Below, one piece after another: positions 1 to 6,850 of a DNA stretch of 64,000 nucleotides. Both the position numbers and the translations under genes were made by a program. The DNA is from Streptomyces liliifuscus. Lineage in GTDB: Bacteria > Actinomycetota > Actinomycetes > Streptomycetales > Streptomycetaceae. The notes under the pieces were generated by a model, which did not search any database, had not been told where the DNA came from, and saw only the letters and a program-made list of their open reading frames with translations. The stretch lies in assembly GCF_016598615.1 (NCBI RefSeq), contig NZ_CP066831.1, positions 7,564,001 through 7,628,000 on the forward strand, in the 5' to 3' direction. Every line of letters begins with the position of its first letter. Position 1 is the first letter of the stretch.

Positions 1-135
1 CCTCGTGGGTGACGAGCCGCCGCATGGTCCGTACGCTCCGCAAGGTCCGCAAGGCGCCGGTCGCCGGCGTGCGGTCGGCCGGCGCACCGCTCGCCGTCGT
101 CACCGTCACCGTGTCCGCCGCGGTGTCCGCCGCGC

Positions 136-915
136 TCATCGTGCACGCTCGACGAGCAGCTCGATCGTCCGGCGGACCGCAGCGGCCTGCGCGGGGGCGA
201 AGTCGTCGAGAAAGGCGCGGAAGAAGCTGCCGTTGCCGTTCATGTCGGTTCCCTCCAGGTCGAGTTGACCGAGGCCCATGCCCTCCAGGGCCTCGTCCGG
301 CAGGCAGTCGGCGAGGGTACGGGCGGCCTCCTCGACGCGAGGGTCGGCCGGGTCGACGTCGACGAGAGCGTCGAGCAGGGCGTACGCCTCGTGCGTCCGC
401 TCCAGGACACCGGGCACGTCCGCGGCGGCACGCATCGCGGACAGCAGTCGCTCACGGTCCTCCGGGGCCGCGACCGTTTCCAGGAACGCGATCATTTCGC
501 GGTCCTTGGCGGCCATCGCCGGTTCCGGGTGTCGGGTCAACTCGCCGAAGATCGCGGCCAGTTCGGGAGACACGGGTCCCTCGGCGGGCAGTCCGCCCCC
601 GTCCAGCAGGGCGCGCAGCCGCAGCCGCCGCTCCCGGATCGCCGCCTCCTGGCGGGCCAGATCGTCGTCCAGCTCGGCGAGCACCTCGGCGAGATCGCGC
701 CCCGCGTCGTCCGCGAGGGCGTCCCGCACCTCGGCGAGACCGAGCCCCAGCTCGGTCAGCCGTTTGATCCGGGCGAGCACGACCGCGTGACGCAGGCCGT
801 AGTCGCGGTAGCCGTTGGAGCGCCGCTCGGGTTCGGGCAGCAGCCCGAGGTGGTGGTAGTGCCGGACGGTCCGCGTCGTGACGCCGACGGTCGCGGCGAG
901 TTCTCCGATCCGCAT
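136..915 (-). CDS. MerR family transcriptional regulator
   Basis: The 259-aa protein opens with a MerR-type winged helix-turn-helix (MRIGELAATVGVTTRTVRHY, then HHLGLLPEPERRSNGYRDYG), followed by a helical dimerisation segment and a roughly 170-residue C-terminal domain. No Cys cluster of the metal-sensing MerR branch is visible. That argues for a drug or small-molecule sensing type, but the ligand cannot be read. The start is the ATG at 913-915. It lies just after a MerR-style promoter with a 19-bp spacer, so the gene is probably autoregulated. It is divergent from the DUF4260/TetR pair and could control it, though no shared operator was found. The stop lies at 136, near the window's left edge. 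Confidence 0.9.
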   Translation of the reverse strand: MRIGELAATVGVTTRTVRHYHHLGLLPEPERRSNGYRDYGLRHAVVLARIKRLTELGLGLAEVRDALADDAGRDLAEVLAELDDDLARQEAAIRERRLRLRALLDGGGLPAEGPVSPELAAIFGELTRHPEPAMAAKDREMIAFLETVAAPEDRERLLSAMRAAADVPGVLERTHEAYALLDALVDVDPADPRVEEAARTLADCLPDEALEGMGLGQLDLEGTDMNGNGSFFRAFLDDFAPAQAAAVRRTIELLVERAR

Positions 916-921
916 GCCCTC

Positions 922-952
922 AGTAGAAACGTTGACGTTGCGGCAAGGTCAA
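922..952 (-). promoter_or_regulatory. MerR-type promoter and operator, probably leaderless
   Basis: On the minus strand a -35 TTGACC (947-952) and a -10 TCTACT (922-927) are separated by 19 bp, the long spacer characteristic of MerR-controlled promoters. The spacer carries a dyad, TTGACCTT-N5-AACGTCAA (932-952). The ATG at 915 is about 7 nt past the -10, where transcription should begin, so the mRNA would be leaderless. Confidence 0.65.
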
Positions 953-999
953 GCGACGGCCTTCCTGGCGGGTCGGGGTCGGGGATCACAGGTCACCCC

Positions 1000-1059
1000 T
1001 TGACGGCTAACGGTGTTAGCCGTACGGTCGAGGCTAACGCCGTTAGCCTCGACCGTACG
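1000..1059 (+). promoter_or_regulatory. Promoter with two TetR-type operator palindromes
   Basis: A TTGACG box (1000-1005) and a possible -10 TACGGT (1023-1028, 17-bp spacer) face the DUF4260/TetR pair. Two palindromes overlap it: GGCTAAC-GGT-GTTAGCC (1005-1021), and a perfect inverted repeat with 19-bp arms around one central base (1021-1059), whose core GGCTAACGCCGTTAGCC repeats the first motif. This is the expected operator layout for the TetR regulator encoded 0.5 kb downstream. Confidence 0.7.
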
Positions 1060-1114
1060 AGGACACCACGACGGTCAGCCCGACTGAACGACCGCCCAGC
1101 CGCAGGAGGCAGCA

Positions 1115-1591
1115 ATGAGCACGAGGAGCACCACCGCCGCGCCCGGCATTGCCGACACCGCGGAGGCAGCGGAGGCCGCCGGCATGGCCACCGCCCCCCG
1201 AGGCCGTCGCGTTCTCCCGGTCGTCCGCCGCACGACATGGCTGCTGAACGCCCTCTTCTGGTCGGCCTTCGCCGTACTCGAAGCCGTGAACCACGGCTGG
1301 CTCGCGGGACTCCTGGCAGTCGTGTTCTTCATGGCGCCCGACCTGACGTTCCTGGTCGGCATCGGCGACGCGCGCGGAATGGCGAAGGGCCGGCTCCAGC
1401 CCCGCGCGGTCCCGTACTACAACGCCGCCCACCGCGCGCTCGTCCCGCTCGCCCTCATGACGCTCTACGCCTTCGGCCCGGTCACCTGGGCCCCGGCCTT
1501 CGCGGCCCTGTGCGGCTGGCTGGCCCACATCTCGTACGATCGCGCCTTCGGCTACGGCCTGCGGACGAAGGAGGGCTTCCAGCGTGACTGA
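1115..1591 (+). CDS. DUF4260-like small membrane protein
   Basis: The 158-aa protein has a polar N-terminus and then about three to four hydrophobic segments: around residues 42-62, the middle stretch GLLAVVFFMAPDLTFLVGIG, and near 110-135. The APDLTFL core and the terminal HISYDRAFGYGLR motif are typical of the DUF4260 family, whose function is unknown to me. It sits behind the operator palindromes at 1005-1059. It overlaps the TetR gene by 8 bp (1584-1591), so the two are translationally coupled and the membrane protein is the likely target of that repressor. Family assignment is from memory of the motif, and location in the membrane is inferred from hydrophobicity. Confidence 0.8.
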   Translation: MSTRSTTAAPGIADTAEAAEAAGMATAPRGRRVLPVVRRTTWLLNALFWSAFAVLEAVNHGWLAGLLAVVFFMAPDLTFLVGIGDARGMAKGRLQPRAVPYYNAAHRALVPLALMTLYAFGPVTWAPAFAALCGWLAHISYDRAFGYGLRTKEGFQRD

Positions 1592-2174
1592 CCGGCAAGG
1601 CACCCAAGTCGCTGACCGGGAGGGCGCTCAAGGCGCCCAGGGCGGTGGGCTCGGGCGCGGTGGGCTGTCGCCACGGGCCCGTTCGATCGTCGCGGCGGCC
1701 CGGGCGCTGCTTGAGGAGGCGGGCCCTGCCGCGCTGACGATGCGGGCCCTCGCCGACCACTTGGGGATCAAGGCCCCGTCCCTCTACAAGCACTTCCCCG
1801 ACAAGTCGGCCGTAGAGGTCGAGCTGATCGCGCAGATGCTCGCCGAGTCCGCGGCGGCGCTGGAGGAGGCCGAGGCACACGCACCGGGCTCGATCCCGGC
1901 CCTGGCCGAGGCGTATCGCGCGTACGCCCTCGAACACCCCCACCTCTACTGCCTGGCCACCGAGCGCCCGCTGCCCCGCGCCTTCCTCCCTCCCGGCCTG
2001 GAGGACCGCGCCGCCGCGCCCCTCGTCCGGGCCTGCGGCGGCGACATGGACCTGGCCCGGGCGACCTGGGCGTTCGCCCACGGGATGGTGATCCTGGAGA
2101 TCCACGGCCGCTTTCCGGACGGCGCCGACCTGGCCGGGGCATGGAAGAAGGGCACGCGGGCGTTGCACCCCTGA
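1584..2174 (+). CDS. TetR/AcrR family transcriptional regulator
   Basis: The 196-aa protein carries a TetR N-terminal DNA-binding domain at roughly residues 28-75, including LTMRALADHLGIKAPSLYKH and the following FPDKSAVEVELI. The C-terminal ligand-binding half matches the WHG type (FAHGMVILEIHGRFPDGADL near the end). The first 25 residues are a Gly/Gln-rich extension. The start at 1584 overlaps the DUF4260 stop, making a two-gene operon. The palindromes upstream of that operon are plausible binding sites, so I infer autorepression. The inducer is unknown. Confidence 0.9.
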   Translation: MTDRQGTQVADREGAQGAQGGGLGRGGLSPRARSIVAAARALLEEAGPAALTMRALADHLGIKAPSLYKHFPDKSAVEVELIAQMLAESAAALEEAEAHAPGSIPALAEAYRAYALEHPHLYCLATERPLPRAFLPPGLEDRAAAPLVRACGGDMDLARATWAFAHGMVILEIHGRFPDGADLAGAWKKGTRALHP

Positions 2175-2239
2175 GGAGGTACGACGCCATGGGGGCACGG
2201 GGTGATGGTGAGCGGGCGGCTGGGCTTCACGGGCCGGAC

Positions 2240-2274
2240 GGGCACGGGCAGACGTCTGGGCACGGGCAGACGTC
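2240..2274. repeat. Two-copy 17-bp tandem repeat
   Basis: GGGCACGGGCAGACGTC occurs twice with an 18-bp period (2240-2256 and 2258-2274), in the 310-bp gap between the TetR and AraC genes. I see no gene in that gap. Its role is unknown. Confidence 0.75.
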
Positions 2275-2400
2275 CGGGCCGGGACGGACAGGTGTGCCAG
2301 GGCGGGCGGGACGGTCCGAGCAGACGGATGCGCCTGGACTGCCAGGCGGACCCGGCCGGACGTCTGGCCCGACCGGACGGCCAAGCGCGAACCGACGGGT

Positions 2401-2520
2401 GGCCGTGAGCCGGTGGCTGGGCGCGAATCGCGCGCCGGGCGCGAGCCGGTGAGTGGGCGTGAGTCCGTGGCCGGGAGTGAGCCGATGAGTGGGCGTGAGC
2501 CCGTGGCCGGCCGCGAGCAG
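2401..2520 (+). repeat. Degenerate 36-bp repeats at the 5' edge of the AraC gene
   Basis: Near-copies of a GTGAGTGGGCGTGAG-TCCGTGGCCGG unit recur with a 36-bp period at about 2449 and 2485, with weaker copies upstream. They run in frame with the AraC gene and would encode GREP-V/S-x-GREP repeats if translated from an upstream GTG (2413). Nothing in the AraC family resembles this stretch, so it is probably non-coding or a recently expanded N-terminal tail. Confidence 0.6.
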
Positions 2521-3327
2521 GCCGTCTGGACCCGGGCGACGCTAGGCCGAGGCGGCCGCCCCCTCGACCTCCTCACCGCCCGCTTCGACCGTCACCGCTA
2601 CGCGCCGCACGCCCACGAGGAGTTCACCATCGGCGTCTGCGTCGGCGGCTCCGAGATCATCGACTACCGAGGCGGCCGGATCGAGCCGAGCCCCGGCTCG
2701 ATAGTCGTTCTCGCGCCCGGCGAGATGCACACCGGCGGCCCGGCGACATCCGACGGCTACGCCTACCGCGCCCTGTACGCCGAGGTCCCGCTGCTCACCG
2801 AAGGCACGTACGGCATCCCGCACTTCCGCGACCCCCTCCTCGACGACCCCGAACTGGCCGCCGCCCTGCGCCTCGCACACACCGAACTGAGCGTCTGCCC
2901 GGACCCGTTGGAGGCGGAATCCCGCATCCCGTGGCTGCTCACGGCCCTGGCTCGCCGCCACTCCACGGCCCGCCCGGTGTCCGACACGCTGCCGGGCGCG
3001 AACCGCATAGCCGAGACGGTCCGGACCCGCCTGGCAGACGAACTCCTCTCCCCACCCTCCCTCTCCGCCCTGGCCGCGGACCTGGACCTGTCCCGCTACC
3101 AACTGCTCCGAGCCTTCCGTACGAGCACGGGGATGCCGCCGTACGCCTGGCTGGCACAGCACCGCGTGAACCGGGCCCGCTGCCTGCTGGAGAAGGGCCA
3201 CCGTCCGGCCGAGACGGCGGCCCTGGTCGGCTTCGCGGACCAGGCGCACCTGACGCGCTGGTTCCGCCGGGTACTGGGCGTGACCCCGGCGGCGTACCGC
3301 AACAGCGTTCAAGACACCCGCCGCTGA
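2485..3327 (+). CDS. AraC family transcriptional regulator
   Basis: The protein has an N-terminal AraC ligand-binding cupin (HAHEEFTIGVCVGG, then the PGEMHTGG turn). It is followed by a C-terminal double helix-turn-helix (LSRYQLLRAFRTSTGMPPYA and FADQAHLTRWFRRVLGVTPA). The cupin arm with paired His residues is typical of regulators sensing small molecules. I chose the ATG at 2485 (280 aa), preceded by GGGAG at suitable distance. An upstream GTG at 2413 would add 24 repetitive residues. It lies 20 bp upstream of an EamA transporter gene on the same strand, which suggests a regulator/exporter pair. Substrate unknown. Confidence 0.88.
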   Translation: MSGREPVAGREQAVWTRATLGRGGRPLDLLTARFDRHRYAPHAHEEFTIGVCVGGSEIIDYRGGRIEPSPGSIVVLAPGEMHTGGPATSDGYAYRALYAEVPLLTEGTYGIPHFRDPLLDDPELAAALRLAHTELSVCPDPLEAESRIPWLLTALARRHSTARPVSDTLPGANRIAETVRTRLADELLSPPSLSALAADLDLSRYQLLRAFRTSTGMPPYAWLAQHRVNRARCLLEKGHRPAETAALVGFADQAHLTRWFRRVLGVTPAAYRNSVQDTRR

Positions 3328-3346
3328 CCAGGCCGAGACTGCGCGC

Positions 3347-4357
3347 ATGACTGCACGCGGCTGGTTTCTCTTCTCCCTGATGGGAGTGCTCTGGGGCATC
3401 CCCTACCTGATGATCAAAGTGGCGGTGGACGGTGGCATGTCCGCGTCCATGGTGGTGTTCACACGATGTGCGCTGGGCGCGGCACTGCTCCTCCCCTTCG
3501 CGATCCGCCAGGGAAACCTGGTGGGAGTCGTACGAGCGCACTGGCGCCCCATGCTGGCGTTCGCGTGCATAGAGATCATCGGCCCCTGGTGGACCCTGAC
3601 CGACGCGGAACGCCACCTTTCCAGCTCGACGGCGGGCCTGCTGATCGCGGGCGTACCCATCGTCGGCATCCTCTTGGCCCGCTACTTCGGAGACACGGAA
3701 CGCCTGGGCATCCGCCGCATGGTCGGCCTGGGGCTGGGCCTGGCCGGCGTGACGGTCCTGACGGCCCCACACCTGACGGGCGGAAACGCCCGGGCCCTGA
3801 CGGAGATGCTGGTGACGGTGGTGGGCTACGCGACGGCCCCGCTGATCATGGCCCGCTACTTGAAGCCGGTCCCGACCCTGCAACTGATAGCCCCGTGCCT
3901 GCTCCTGGCGGCGCTGGTGTACGCCCCGGCGGCGGCGCTGACACGACCGTCGTCGCTCCCGTCCCCCTCGGTCCTGGCGTCCCTCTCGGGCCTGGGAGTG
4001 ATCTGCACGGCACTGGCCTTCGTGGTCTTCCTGGAACTGATCAGGGAGGCGGGGCCGACGAGGGCGGTGGTCTTTACGTACGTCAACCCGGCGGTGGCGG
4101 TGACGGCGGGTGTGCTGTTCCTGGACGAGGAGCTGACGGCGGGGGTGGTGGCGGCGTTCACACTGATCCTGCTGGGCTCGTTCCTGGCGACGGCGGGGCA
4201 GAGGAAGCCGGACGAGCCGCCCGCTGGAGCGGAGCCGGCCGCGGGCCCGGTACCATGGTCGACACGGCAGACGAGCCGGGCGGACGGCCGCGTGGAGTCC
4301 CCTTCGGGGGCGCTTCCCGAGGAACGTCCGGGCTCCACAGGGCAGGGTGGTGGCTAA
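3347..4357 (+). CDS. EamA/DMT superfamily transporter
   Basis: The 336-aa protein shows about ten hydrophobic segments in two EamA repeats, beginning MTARGWFLFSLMGVLWGIPY and ending in a last helix GVVAAFTLILLGSFLATAG near residue 285. These drug/metabolite transporters export small metabolites. The substrate is not visible. It starts 20 bp after the AraC regulator. The last 50 residues are Pro/Gly/Arg-rich and unlike the family, and about 30 of them are encoded by sequence belonging to rnpB. Either the tail is a read-through of the RNA gene or the coding end has been displaced. Confidence 0.88.
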   Translation: MTARGWFLFSLMGVLWGIPYLMIKVAVDGGMSASMVVFTRCALGAALLLPFAIRQGNLVGVVRAHWRPMLAFACIEIIGPWWTLTDAERHLSSSTAGLLIAGVPIVGILLARYFGDTERLGIRRMVGLGLGLAGVTVLTAPHLTGGNARALTEMLVTVVGYATAPLIMARYLKPVPTLQLIAPCLLLAALVYAPAAALTRPSSLPSPSVLASLSGLGVICTALAFVVFLELIREAGPTRAVVFTYVNPAVAVTAGVLFLDEELTAGVVAAFTLILLGSFLATAGQRKPDEPPAGAEPAAGPVPWSTRQTSRADGRVESPSGALPEERPGSTGQGGG

Positions 4358-4680
4358 CGGCCACCCGGGGTGACCCGCGGGACAGTGCCACAGAAAGCAA
4401 ACCGCCCAGCGCTTCGGCGCTGGGTAAGGGTGAAACGGTGGTGTAAGAGACCACCAGCGCCTGAGGCGACTCAGGCGGCTAGGTAAACCCCACCCGGAGC
4501 AAGGTCAAGAGGAGCGCGGTAACACGCGCTCTGCGCGGACGTTCGAGGGCGGCCCGCCCGAGTCCGCGGGTAGACCGCACGAGGCCGGCGGCAACGCCGG
4601 CCCTAGATGGATGGCCGTCTCCCCGGCCGCCGCGAGGCGACCGGGAGACAGAACCCGGCGTACAGCCCGACTCGTCTGCC
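4266..4680 (+). ncRNA. rnpB: RNase P RNA (class A)
   Basis: The catalytic RNA of RNase P, which matures tRNA 5' ends. Landmarks are the conserved P4 5' strand around GAGGAACGTCCGGGCTCC (about 4319-4336), the actinobacterial block AGGGTGAAACGGTGGTGTAA (about 4427-4446), AGGTAAACCCCACCCGGAGC (about 4481-4500), AGGCCGGCGGCAACGCCGGC (4581-4600) and the P4 3' strand ACAGAACCCGGCGTACAG (about 4648-4665). Ends are set by pairing GGCAGACGAG (4266-4275) with CTCGTCTGCC (4671-4680). It overlaps the end of the EamA reading frame and is followed by a terminator hairpin. Its 3' 27 bp are the duplicated attachment core. Confidence 0.95.
4654..4680 (+). other. Attachment-site core, left copy (rnpB 3' end)
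   Basis: The 27 bp ending rnpB, containing GGCGTACAGCCCGACTCGTC, recur without mismatch at 24853-24879 and with a few mismatches at 6046-6071. Sequence upstream of this copy differs from the other two because here it belongs to rnpB. A duplicated 3' end of a structural RNA gene flanking accessory genes is the usual footprint of site-specific integration. The attL label is inferred, since no integrase is present. Confidence 0.7.
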
Positions 4681-4685
4681 ACCAA

Positions 4686-4725
4686 GGCCTCTGACCAGCG
4701 AAAGTAATGGTCAGAGGCCCTTTCT
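4686..4725 (+). terminator. Intrinsic-type terminator after rnpB
   Basis: A perfect 12-bp stem GGCCTCTGACCA (4686-4697) / TGGTCAGAGGCC (4708-4719) with a 10-nt loop, followed by CTTTCTC. Confidence 0.85.
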
Positions 4726-4914
4726 CGTAGATCCGGGGGTTTGGGCGGACCCCGCTCCGTACCGTTTCAAACAGGACCGCGCGGCTACGTACGTAGCCAC
4801 CAAGGTAGCCACGCTTCGCAGGGTCGAAGGTGGGCGTGGACGGAGCTGGGGGAGGCACTCCCCGGTCAAGATGCGCCCTGTTCCGAGGATCTTTGCTAGC
4901 CGGAGTGACGGGCG
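4726..4914. other. Gap between rnpB terminator and Fic gene
   Basis: No gene is seen. The stretch TACGTAGCCACCAAGGTAGC at about 4788-4807 recurs in similar form near 5974 and 24779, about 75 bp upstream of the two other attachment-core copies. It may be an integrase arm site or the remnant of an integrase gene end. Confidence 0.5.
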
Positions 4915-5484
4915 TCAGTTCTTGGTGACCAGCTCGTCGAGTAGCTGTTCCAACAGATTGTTGTCACCGAGGAAGCTCTTCACCGAGGCGTCCTCGTTGC
5001 GTTGAGGGTCTATGCCCGACCAGTTGAGGGCGTATCCCGCGTCGGCGCTGAGTTGGGCAAGGAACGCCCGCTGGGCACGGCCGTTGCCCTCGCGGAACGG
5101 GTGGAGGACGTTCAGGTCGCCGTACAACGTAGCCAGTTGGATGACGAATTCCTGGCGGGGGAGATTCTGAAGCTGGCCGGAGGAGGCGAGACGGCCGAAG
5201 ACCTCTCCGGCGTAGGGCACCAGGTTTCTCGCCGGGCAGAATGGTGTGCGCTTGGCGATGTTCACCTTGCGTAACTCGCCTGCCCACGGATAGATGTCAC
5301 CGAAGACCGCGGCATGGAATGCTTGGAGATGGCCGAGGTCGTACGCGCCGGGTAGCGGGCGTTCGGCGAGCATGACGAGGCGCGCCCGGGTGATGTCCGC
5401 CTCCGCTGCCGCGAGCAGGTGATGGTCGGTGATGCCGAGGTTGTTGCGCAGCACGCCGTTGGGCATGGCGTACGGATCGTTCAC
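4915..5484 (-). CDS. Fic family protein (AMPylating toxin)
   Basis: The 189-aa protein contains the Fic signature HPFREGNGRAQR at about residues 126-137, matching HPFxxGNGR. The active-site His and the anion-binding GNGR loop are both present. An upstream flap (KVNIAKRTPFCPARNLVPYA) is also recognisable. Fic enzymes transfer AMP to Tyr/Thr of target proteins, and small stand-alone ones of this length act as toxins. The ATG at 5482-5484 overlaps the stop of the upstream 116-aa protein by 4 bp. That partner carries a Fic-inhibitory motif, so this is a class I Fic toxin/antitoxin pair. It lies between two copies of the rnpB attachment core. Confidence 0.9.
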   Translation of the reverse strand: MNDPYAMPNGVLRNNLGITDHHLLAAAEADITRARLVMLAERPLPGAYDLGHLQAFHAAVFGDIYPWAGELRKVNIAKRTPFCPARNLVPYAGEVFGRLASSGQLQNLPRQEFVIQLATLYGDLNVLHPFREGNGRAQRAFLAQLSADAGYALNWSGIDPQRNEDASVKSFLGDNNLLEQLLDELVTKN

Positions 5485-5831
5485 CCTGCCCGCCGCTTCG
5501 AAGTCTGTCGGTGGCGGGCGATCGCGCGCGCGACAAGGGTGTCCGCGTCGAGGTCGCCCTTCACGTACGCCTCGGTGTCGTGGTCTGAGACATTGGAGGC
5601 CTGGAGTCCCTCGGCCTCGATGGAGCCGGTGGCCGAGGCGACGGCCGCACGTCGTGCCGCTCGGCCGCTCAGGGCTTCGAATGCCTCGACGGACAGGAGG
5701 ACGCCCTGGGGCTTGCGGTGGGCGCCGATCAGGACCGGGTCGGCATCCGCGCCGGACTCCGACAGGTCGGTCAGGATCCGCGAAAGTCTCGCGCGCGCGT
5801 CGCTTACGGTCACGACCTCAGGGATCTCCAC
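5481..5831 (-). CDS. Fic antitoxin with Phd-like N-terminus and inhibitory helix
   Basis: The 116-aa protein begins with a Phd/YefM-like segment (VTVSDARARLSRILTDL, then VLLSVEAFEAL), the fold that binds operator DNA in many antitoxins. It continues with SIEAEG at about residues 70-75, which fits the Fic inhibitory pattern (S/T)xxxE(G/N). Its C-terminal part (DADTLVARAIARHR) resembles antitoxin-type VbhA. I infer one protein that both represses the operon and blocks ATP binding in the Fic toxin. It precedes the toxin gene with a 4-bp overlap. Confidence 0.8.
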   Translation of the reverse strand: MEIPEVVTVSDARARLSRILTDLSESGADADPVLIGAHRKPQGVLLSVEAFEALSGRAARRAAVASATGSIEAEGLQASNVSDHDTEAYVKGDLDADTLVARAIARHRQTSKRRAG

Positions 5832-5967
5832 GCTGTCTCCGTACCCGTATAGAGGCTTGATTCTGTACAGATTCTAGTACGGATTCCGGCAAGTGTCCCG
5901 CCTTGGGCGAGCCGTGGAGGTATCCCCACCATCCCGTCCCGGCGGCTGTCCCCATGGGCGGGGCGCC

Positions 5968-6071
5968 TCCTCGCATAGCCACCAAGGTAGCCACGGAAAC
6001 GCCCTCCCCGCACGTTCACGCAGGTCATAGCGCTGCGATGACTCTCCCCGGCGTACAGCTTGGCTCGTCTG
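5968..6071 (+). other. Imperfect attachment-site copy with left arm
   Basis: CCCCGGCGTACAGCTTGGCT (6046-6065, running on to 6071) is a diverged copy of the rnpB 3' end core. The roughly 75 bp before it, from ATAGCCACCAAGGTAGCCAC through CAGGTCATAGCGCTGCGATG, align with 24778-24852 but not with rnpB. It is therefore an element-end type junction, and its presence suggests two insertions in series at the same site. Confidence 0.6.
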
Positions 6072-6076
6072 TTTTT

Positions 6077-6118
6077 ACGGCCCTGGCCTGGGGTTTTCCC
6101 CGGAGCAGGGCCGTCTTT
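6077..6118 (+). terminator. Terminator-like hairpin after second attachment copy
   Basis: ACGGCCCTG (6077-6085) pairs with CAGGGCCGT (6106-6114), with an inner CCTGGGG-TTTT-CCCCGG stem, followed by CTTTCG. Each attachment copy in the window has a hairpin just after it, as expected if integrating elements bring a replacement RNA end plus terminator. Confidence 0.65.
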
Positions 6119-6313
6119 CGCTTTCGTGGTCTGCCCGCTGTGACCTGTGGTTTCCCGGAAGCTCCCGCAGGGTTGTGCAATGATCTTGAAATTTTCGGCG
6201 TATCCCGGGGATCGTCTCTGGCCTGGTCCAGGACGCGGAGTTCTGTGTTTCAAAGCGCGCCACGGGCCGCTGGACTCGCCGTGAAGGAGTTGCTACCGGC
6301 ATGGCCCCGGGAG

Positions 6314-6850
6314 CTATGCGAGTTCGGTGACCGATCTGGGCATTCGGGGGTGGCGGTCCTCGTCCTGCATCTTCTGCATGAGGTCGAAGCCGTCCTGTGC
6401 AGTGATCAAGCCTGCCTTGACGGCCTGCTGCATCATGTCGAGTGTCTCCGCTGTACGCAGACCCTGCTCGCGCGCGTAGTTCAGCGACTCTCGGTCGTCC
6501 GATATCCAGCAGGCGTCTTCGAACTCGGCCCAGTGCGTGATGACGTAGCAGGTCTCGGCCTCGCCGAGGTGCTGCAGGGGGCGGTTGTCGGAGCCGCCGA
6601 ACACGGCGGTGCGGATGCGGCGGATGCGGGCCGCGTCCGTCGCATCCGTGACTCTGAGTGCTTCGCCGAGCCAGCCCTGCAGCGGGATGTTCTGCAGGGC
6701 CGGGAGCCAACGTGCCGACCTTCGGGCTTCTTGCGCGACGCTCTGGGTCCATCTGCCGCGCCCGCCGAGTACTTCGCGGAGGATTTCAAGGCGCTCGATG
6801 GCGGCGAAGTTGCACAGGACGGTGTTGTCGGGGAACAGGAACTCACTCAT
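6314..6850 (-). CDS. PIN-domain ribonuclease-like toxin
   Basis: The 178-aa protein shows the spaced acidic residues of a PIN nuclease: D8 in FPDNTVLCNF, E41 in QSVAQEA, E97/E99 in LGEAETCYV and D118/D119 in WISDD, followed by a C-terminal helical tail. PIN proteins of this type cleave RNA with Mg2+ and are usually toxins. The ATG at 6848-6850 overlaps the end of the XRE-ImmA/IrrE gene by 4 bp, so the two form an operon. The partner is the expected regulator or antitoxin. Target unknown. Confidence 0.8.
   Translation of the reverse strand: MSEFLFPDNTVLCNFAAIERLEILREVLGGRGRWTQSVAQEARRSARWLPALQNIPLQGWLGEALRVTDATDAARIRRIRTAVFGGSDNRPLQHLGEAETCYVITHWAEFEDACWISDDRESLNYAREQGLRTAETLDMMQQAVKAGLITAQDGFDLMQKMQDEDRHPRMPRSVTELA

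Noticed and set aside
1..135. Plus-strand open stretch at the left edge with a hydrophobic segment
   Set aside because: It stays open only by running antisense through the MerR gene, and no stop or family fits. It may include the end of a gene outside the window, but this cannot be shown.
265..1587. 440-codon plus-strand frame spanning the MerR gene and the operator region
   Set aside because: It crosses a promoter and palindromes and is antisense to the MerR gene, so it is not a gene.
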